A stretch of 64,000 bases of DNA from Oceanicaulis sp. MMSF_3324. GTDB lineage: Bacteria; Pseudomonadota; Alphaproteobacteria; Caulobacterales; Maricaulaceae. Made by a program: the position numbers and the translations under genes. The DNA is taken from positions 1 to 64,000 of the forward strand of contig NZ_JASHIU010000011.1 in the NCBI RefSeq assembly GCF_030733545.1. The letters run 5' to 3'. The notes beneath the pieces were generated by a model. The model made no database searches and was not told the origin of the DNA. It worked only from the letters and a program-made list of their open reading frames with translations. Each line of letters opens with the position of its first letter. Within the stretch, counting starts at the first letter, position 1. Positions 59,641 to 64,000 of the stretch are shown here, piece by piece.

Positions 59641-59998
59641 CGCAACAGGATCCTCCCTGCCGCCGATCGACGCCTTTGGCGATGGCGGCTTCCGCATCGC
59701 CGGCGTGCGAAAGGAAGGCCCGACCCTGATCGTGGACGGGGCTGCACGTCCCTGGTCGTTGAAGGGTGAAGCGCTGGATCTTGGTGATCTGAAGCTGTTT
59801 ATCGACCGGCCGGACCGGCCCGACATGCTGGTGCTGGGTATGGGGGAGCGGTTGATCCATCCTCCCGCCAGCATCCGTCAGGCCTTCCGACAGGCCGGGA
59901 TCGGTCTTGAAGTCATGGATACGGCAACGGCCTGCCGGACCTACAATCTGCTTGCGGGCGAGGGGCGGAACATCGCCGCAGCCCTGCTGCCCGTTTAG
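59624..59998 (+). CDS. Mth938-like domain-containing protein
   Basis: A 124-residue protein of the DUF498/Mth938 fold (related to NDUFAF3): PPIDAFGDGGFRIAGVRKEGPTLIVDG, FIDRPDRPDMLVLGMGERLIHPP and GIGLEVMDTATACRTYNLLAGEGRNIAAALLPV. The last, including TATACRTYN, is the hallmark segment. The start is placed at 59624 with GAAGG upstream, overlapping secF; earlier in-frame starts are deeper in secF. Its usual neighbour, the squalene-synthase-like gene, is 2.6 kb away here. Human counterparts of both are complex I assembly factors. Confidence 0.88.
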   Translation: MLLPRNATGSSLPPIDAFGDGGFRIAGVRKEGPTLIVDGAARPWSLKGEALDLGDLKLFIDRPDRPDMLVLGMGERLIHPPASIRQAFRQAGIGLEVMDTATACRTYNLLAGEGRNIAAALLPV

Positions 59999-60087
59999 AG
60001 TCTTTTAATGGCGGCAGGTGTTATCTTTCGCTCAGATTAAGTCATTGCTGTCTGGGGCTTTTTCACTATCCATTGAGCGAGTTGAAA

Positions 60088-60492
60088 ATGCCGATGCCGG
60101 GCGAGACACTACAGATCATCGAAAAGACCCTGGACGGAGGCATCAGCTATACCGCGATCATCGGGTATACGATGAAGCCCATCCTGGAGACGGCCGTCGA
60201 AGGCTATTCGCGCAAGATCCGGGATCATGACGTCCTGATCGTGGACTACCGCAAGGGCGGCCCGATCCTGGAGCCTCAGGATTATCCCGAGTTTTTTCAA
60301 CGAGTCGGCGATGTCTGGGACAAGCCCGATCACTTCATCTATCTCTACAATGACGCCAACCGCATGCGGACAGCGCATCTGAGCAAGATGATCCTGATGC
60401 GCGGCGGCAAGGCGATCGCCCTGCCCAGCTGGGAGGCTGCCGCCGAGCATCTTGGACGAGAACTCGGCGACGATCCGCTGGAAGGCCTTTAG
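60088..60492 (+). CDS. Conserved protein of unknown function (STAS-like fold possible)
   Basis: A 134-residue soluble protein. A start at ATG 60088 or 60094 is more likely than an in-frame TTG at 60073. Alternating strands and helices (YTAIIGYTMKPILETAVEGYSRKIR, HDVLIVDYRKGG, HFIYLYNDANRM, RGGKAIALPSWEAAAEHLGREL) recall SpoIIAA/STAS-type alpha/beta proteins, but I see no diagnostic motif. It is inserted between the Mth938-like gene and the convergent serine hydrolase, nine bases from the latter's stop. Confidence 0.6.
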   Translation: MPMPGETLQIIEKTLDGGISYTAIIGYTMKPILETAVEGYSRKIRDHDVLIVDYRKGGPILEPQDYPEFFQRVGDVWDKPDHFIYLYNDANRMRTAHLSKMILMRGGKAIALPSWEAAAEHLGRELGDDPLEGL

Positions 60493-60500
60493 GCCGGCTT

Positions 60501-61832
60501 TCAGCTTTCCCGCGTCAGGGCGTCATAGACCAGTCCATCAAACACGGCGCGCGCGCCGATTGTGTCTGATGTGGTGGGGCCGGGCTGTTCCTGGCTCATG
60601 ATGACGGCGACCACGCCGGTGGACGGGCTGACGAAGAATTCGGTGTCGAAATAACCCGACCATCCGAAATCACCGATATTGCGAACCGGGTGCGCACCCG
60701 GCCCGTCATAGACGACGCCCACGCCATAGCCATACCCAAGATCGATGGCGTCCATCCGGTCGGGCATGCGGTCCGCTTGAACATGAGCGGTCACCATTTC
60801 GGCGACCATCTCGCGCGACAGCAGTCTGACGCCTTCAAACTCGCCACCATTGGCGAGCATCTGGCCGAAGCGGATGTAATCATTAGCGGTGGACAGAAGG
60901 CCGGCGCCCCCCGCTTCGATCGGGCTGCGGGGGATGGTGTCCTGGGCGTCCGGTATGCGCGTCAGCGCGCCATCCTCATCATGGGTATAGAGTGCCGCCA
61001 GCCGGTTGCGCTGGTCGTCACGCAGGAAGAAGGTCGTGTCTGACATGCCGAGCGGGCGAAAAATCCGCTGCTGGGCGAAGTCTTCCAGGCTCTGTCCTGA
61101 CGCCACGCTGACCAGATGCCCCAGCACATCGCTGGCATAGGAGTAGAACCAGGCCGAACCGGGCTGGAAATAGAGCGGCAGCCCCGCCAGGCTTTCCATG
61201 CGGGCATTCATGTCGCCCTCGGCGGAATAGATGTCGCCATCGATATAGAGCGCGCCCAGATTGCTCTGATAGTCGAACACATAGCCGAGCCCGGATGTAT
61301 GGGTCAGAAGGTCCTCGACCGTGACGGGGCGCTCCGGCGCCGTTGTGGGGATCTCATAGTTGTCATCACGTTGCAGGGAAGTGGCCACCCGCACTTCGGC
61401 AAAGGCGGGGATGTAATCACTGACAGGATCATTCAGCGCAATCACGCCGTCCTCCACCAGCATCAGCGCCGCCACAGCCGTAACCGGTTTGGTCATCGAG
61501 GCGATGCGCACCACCGTGTCAGCCGTCATGGGGCGCTCGGCTTCCAGGTCGGCATAACCGGCGGTGGCTGTATGAAGCACCTCGCCATTCCGCGCCAGAA
61601 TGGCGACATAGCCGGCGCGTTGCTGCGCAGCGGCGAGCTCCACAAGACGGCTGTCGAGCTGGGCGAGGCCGGCTTCAGTGAAGCCCTGAGGCGCGGAAAC
61701 CGTCCGGGTTTCTTCCTGGGGCGTCGCATCGGGCGCAGGCGCGGTTGGCTCACTGCACGCTGACAGGATCAGGCCAAGCGCGAGAACCGCCAGCGAGACG
61801 CGGGTGCGCCAGTGAGTGAAATCGATCTGCAT
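60501..61832 (-). CDS. Serine hydrolase lipoprotein, beta-lactamase/class C family
   Basis: A 443-residue lipoprotein: signal RVSLAVLALGLILSAC with lipobox LSAC, then a class C beta-lactamase-like domain. SxxK is in RIASMTKPVTAVAAL, Tyr-x-x in WFYSYASDVLG, and the third box is GDFGWSGYFDTEF in place of KTG. This combination is typical of EstB-type esterases and related hydrolases rather than true beta-lactamases. The start at 61832 follows GGGGG; a longer frame would add a second hydrophobic segment. It lies downstream of sodB on the same strand, separated by a strong terminator. Confidence 0.87.
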   Translation of the reverse strand: MQIDFTHWRTRVSLAVLALGLILSACSEPTAPAPDATPQEETRTVSAPQGFTEAGLAQLDSRLVELAAAQQRAGYVAILARNGEVLHTATAGYADLEAERPMTADTVVRIASMTKPVTAVAALMLVEDGVIALNDPVSDYIPAFAEVRVATSLQRDDNYEIPTTAPERPVTVEDLLTHTSGLGYVFDYQSNLGALYIDGDIYSAEGDMNARMESLAGLPLYFQPGSAWFYSYASDVLGHLVSVASGQSLEDFAQQRIFRPLGMSDTTFFLRDDQRNRLAALYTHDEDGALTRIPDAQDTIPRSPIEAGGAGLLSTANDYIRFGQMLANGGEFEGVRLLSREMVAEMVTAHVQADRMPDRMDAIDLGYGYGVGVVYDGPGAHPVRNIGDFGWSGYFDTEFFVSPSTGVVAVIMSQEQPGPTTSDTIGARAVFDGLVYDALTRES

Positions 61833-61855
61833 GATGGCCCCCGGACATAAAAAAA

Positions 61856-61882
61856 CGGCTGCGGTGAAGGTCACCGCAGCCG
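61856..61882 (-). terminator. Rho-independent terminator of sodB
   Basis: CGGCTGCGGTGA (61856-61867) and TCACCGCAGCCG (61871-61882) are perfect complements over a three-base loop, and the minus strand continues with seven T residues. It separates sodB from the hydrolase. Confidence 0.95.
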
Positions 61883-61907
61883 CTCTTTTCGTCAACGCTT
61901 AAAGAAA

Positions 61908-62504
61908 TTAGGCGCTGGCCAGGTTCTGATTGACGAAGTCCCAGTTCACCAGCTCGTCCAGGAAGGTGGAGATATAGTCCGGACGACGGTTCTGGTAGTC
62001 GAGATAATAGGCGTGTTCCCAGACATCCATGGTCAGGAGCGGGGTGGCGCCGTCGGTGATCGGGTTCTCGGCGTTCAGCGTCTTGCGGACTTCGAGCTTG
62101 TCGCCGTTCTTGACGAGCCAAGCCCAGCCTGAGCCGAACTGGCCCGCGCCGGCGGCTTTGAATTCCTCGACGAACTTGTCATAGGAGCCGAAAGACGCGT
62201 CGATGGCTTCGGCGATGGCGCCGGAAGGCTTGCCGCCGCCATTGGGGGCCATGGAGTGCCAGTAGAAGGTGTGGTTCCAGATCTGGGCGGCGTTGTTGAA
62301 CACGCCCATGTTTTTCTCGGACCAGCTCTTCTTGATGACCTCTTCCAGGCTCAGGCCTTCATAATCAGTGCCTTCGATGGCGGCGTTGGCCTTGTCGACA
62401 TAGGCTTTATGGTGCTTGCCATGGTGGAAGCTCAGGGTTTCGCCGGAAATATGCGGCGCCAGAGCGTCTTGGGCATAGGGCAGGTCGGGAAGAGTGAACG
62501 CCAT
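61908..62504 (-). CDS. sodB: Superoxide dismutase (Fe type)
   Basis: Detoxifies superoxide in the cytoplasm. The 198 residues have the metal ligands in HISGETLSFHHGKHHKAYVD (His about 26), IWNHTFYWHSM (His about 73), LTMDVWEHAYYLDYQNRR (Asp and His). AAQIWNHTFYW and GAGQFGSGW, with Gln before the Gly in the latter, indicate the Fe form. ATG 62504 has AAAGGAGG upstream. Confidence 0.95.
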   Translation of the reverse strand: MAFTLPDLPYAQDALAPHISGETLSFHHGKHHKAYVDKANAAIEGTDYEGLSLEEVIKKSWSEKNMGVFNNAAQIWNHTFYWHSMAPNGGGKPSGAIAEAIDASFGSYDKFVEEFKAAGAGQFGSGWAWLVKNGDKLEVRKTLNAENPITDGATPLLTMDVWEHAYYLDYQNRRPDYISTFLDELVNWDFVNQNLASA

Positions 62505-62643
62505 GTCGGCCTCCTTTGGGAGTGTGAGCGAGAGGGTGCTCAAAGGGTGCGGCGGCCTGTTGGAAGACCGCCATACTCAGGTATTACGCACGAGCTAGAT
62601 ATGGGTTCCAACCCGTATGTGTCTACTGGCGAGAGAGAAAAGC

Positions 62644-63489
62644 GTGACCAATTTCGACAGCTTGCTGGCCGCAAATGATCCCGAACGACGCATGGCGGCG
62701 CTGTTTGCGCCAGCTGATCTGCGCGCTCGTCTCTATGCGCTCTACGCATTTTACCACGAGATCGCCCAGATCCCGGACAAGGTGTCCGAGCCCGTGATCG
62801 GGGAGATGCGTTTGGCCTGGGCGCGTGAAGCGACGGCGGATCTGTTTGCAGACCCGCCCAAGGTGCGCCGCCATGACGTGTATGAAGCCCTGTCTGAATT
62901 GCGCGAGGCGCCGGGGGCGCCCGACGAGGCGGCGCTGATCGGACTGGTCGAGGCGCGCTCTGCGGATCTGGGCGAGGGGCCGTTCCCGACCCGCGAGGAT
63001 CGCCGCGATTATGTGGACCGCACCTCCGCTGCACTGATGCGCGCCGCTGCGAAGCTGCTCAAGCCCGATCTCGACCTTGGGGGCGAGGCGGGCGCGGCGA
63101 TCCAGGCGGCGGGGCGCCTATGGGGCTTTATGGGGCTTTTGCGCGCATTTGCGCCGCTGGTGCAGGCGGGGCGTCCGCCCTTCAGCGCAGACGAGCTGGC
63201 CGGCGCCGATCTGAGCGAAGCGGACCTGATGGCGGGGCGCAAGCCTGACGCCGCCAAGGCGGCGCTTGCCGGGCTGTTGGGCGAGGCGAAGGAAGCGGCG
63301 GGCATGCTGACCCGGACCCGCACCGCCTTGCCCGCCGAGGTGTTCCCTGCGATCGGTTATGTCTCGCTGGCGCGCGGTTATCTCAAGAGCGCCCAAGGGC
63401 TGGAAGACCCCTATCGCGAACAGATCACGCGCGCGCCGCTTGGGCAAAACGCGCGCCTGACCTGGGCGTCGCTGACGGGACGGATCTAA
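62644..63489 (+). CDS. Squalene/phytoene synthase family protein (NDUFAF6-like)
   Basis: A 281-residue all-helical protein of the trans-isoprenyl synthase family: [55 protein letters not shown] and [18 protein letters not shown]. Both Asp-rich DxxxD motifs of true phytoene synthases are missing or altered, as in NDUFAF6, so synthase activity is unlikely and a respiratory-complex assembly role is possible. I start it at GTG 62644 with GAGAGA upstream; an earlier GTG (62617) is in frame. It converges on trmFO with a four-base overlap. Confidence 0.83.
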   Translation: MTNFDSLLAANDPERRMAALFAPADLRARLYALYAFYHEIAQIPDKVSEPVIGEMRLAWAREATADLFADPPKVRRHDVYEALSELREAPGAPDEAALIGLVEARSADLGEGPFPTREDRRDYVDRTSAALMRAAAKLLKPDLDLGGEAGAAIQAAGRLWGFMGLLRAFAPLVQAGRPPFSADELAGADLSEADLMAGRKPDAAKAALAGLLGEAKEAAGMLTRTRTALPAEVFPAIGYVSLARGYLKSAQGLEDPYREQITRAPLGQNARLTWASLTGRI

Positions 63490-64000
63490 GCCTTCAGCCA
63501 GGCGTCTATATCGCTCAGGGCCCGCGCGCTCATGGCGCGTTTCTTGGCGACGGACTTTTCCTTGCCCTTGATCCGCTTGCCGTCGGCGTCCTTGGTGGGC
63601 GCCTCGATCTCGGGGAAGAGTCCGAAATTGACGTTCATCGGCTGGAAGGCGCCTTTCTTGCCCGGCACATGACCTGTGGTGATGTGGGTGAGCAAAGCGC
63701 CTAGCGCCGTGGTCGCAGGCGGCGGAGTGATTTCCCGGCCCATCTTCTCGGCGGCGGCGAACCGGCCCGCCAGAAGCCCCATGGAGGCGCTCTCCACATA
63801 GCCTTCGACGCCCGTGATCTGACCGGCGAAGCGCAGGGCGGGGCGCGCCTTGAGGCGCATCGCGCCATCCAGCAGCTTGGGCGAATGCAGGAAGGTGTTG
63901 CGGTGAATGCCGCCGAGGCGGGCGAAGCTGGCGTTCTCCAGCCCCGGGATCATCTTGAAGACATCCGTCTGCGCGCCGTATTTCATCTTGGTCTGGAAGC
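63486..64000 (-). CDS. trmFO: Methylenetetrahydrofolate--tRNA-(uracil-5-)-methyltransferase, partial (C-terminal part)
   Basis: The C-terminal 170 or so residues of TrmFO, which makes 5-methyluridine at tRNA position 54 with folate and FAD. The gene runs off the right edge. Diagnostic are [36 protein letters not shown] (in pieces at 63890-64000), [27 protein letters not shown] and ALLTHITTG followed by [12 protein letters not shown]. The stop overlaps that of the convergent gene. Confidence 0.95.
   Translation of the reverse strand, partial: FQTKMKYGAQTDVFKMIPGLENASFARLGGIHRNTFLHSPKLLDGAMRLKARPALRFAGQITGVEGYVESASMGLLAGRFAAAEKMGREITPPPATTALGALLTHITTGHVPGKKGAFQPMNVNFGLFPEIEAPTKDADGKRIKGKEKSVAKKRAMSARALSDIDAWLKA

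Noticed and set aside
1-64000. Prophage, insertion sequence, CRISPR or integrated element
   Set aside because: No transposase, integrase, repeat-spacer array or terminal repeats were seen, and the two tRNA genes have no duplicated 3' ends nearby.

Overview
The window is a contiguous piece of a GC-rich alphaproteobacterial chromosome. The best guess is a marine stalked or budding lineage (Maricaulales/Caulobacterales-like). This rests on the polar organiser PopZ beside a TolC/isoaspartyl-methyltransferase pair, the block dgt, SPOR, nagZ, scpA, scpB, tatABC, serS, surE, pcm, LytM, yajC, secDF, and a TonB receptor rich in aromatic and acidic residues. I found no insertion sequence, integrase, phage module, CRISPR array or plasmid function. 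Both window edges cut a gene.

Layout. 1-4.3 kb: end of an unknown membrane protein, a siderophore-type TonB receptor with Fur-like sites, an AlkA-type glycosylase and a serine hydrolase. 4.4-10.8 kb: a membrane LytTR regulator, then a cell-wall D-glutamate island: a D-glutamate-cyclase-family protein and MurL on the plus strand, converging with tyrS-murD2 on the minus strand. MurD2 and MurL together supply D-Glu to peptidoglycan without glutamate racemase. 10.9-21.6 kb: enoyl-CoA hydratase/CoA-transferase pair, rhodanese-GNAT pair, nitronate monooxygenase, TetR/amidohydrolase with paired operators, an unknown secreted-plus-membrane gene pair, and ald with a divergent Lrp regulator. 21.6-32.6 kb: queF; an alpha/beta-hydrolase, membrane protein and XRE operon with two tandem palindromes; a curlin/CsgH-like pair with strong leader hairpins; LOG, LysM, an Atm1-type ABC exporter, a patatin of the PlpD (type Vd) kind, and sulfide:quinone oxidoreductase with DUF2892. 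32.7-38 kb: proline genes (putP, proA, proC on minus; proB divergent).

38-47 kb: tRNA-Asn and tRNA-Cys, a candidate small RNA, DUF962, PCMT-tolC-popZ, xth, nitroreductase, an ErpA/IscA-type protein and a dGTPase-like gene. 47-64 kb: the conserved housekeeping run for chromosome condensation (ScpAB), Tat and Sec export, tRNA-Ser charging, peptidoglycan recycling and LytM control of division. It ends in a squalene/phytoene-synthase-like protein and the 3' part of trmFO, interrupted by an unknown protein, a serine hydrolase and Fe-type SOD.

The points I consider most worth following are the MurL/MurD2/D-glutamate neighbourhood, ribosome-binding sites buried in perfect hairpins (curlin above all), a C-rich small-RNA candidate at about 38.2 kb, several paired operators that tie local regulators to their neighbours, and a motif shared between sqr and its DUF2892 neighbour.
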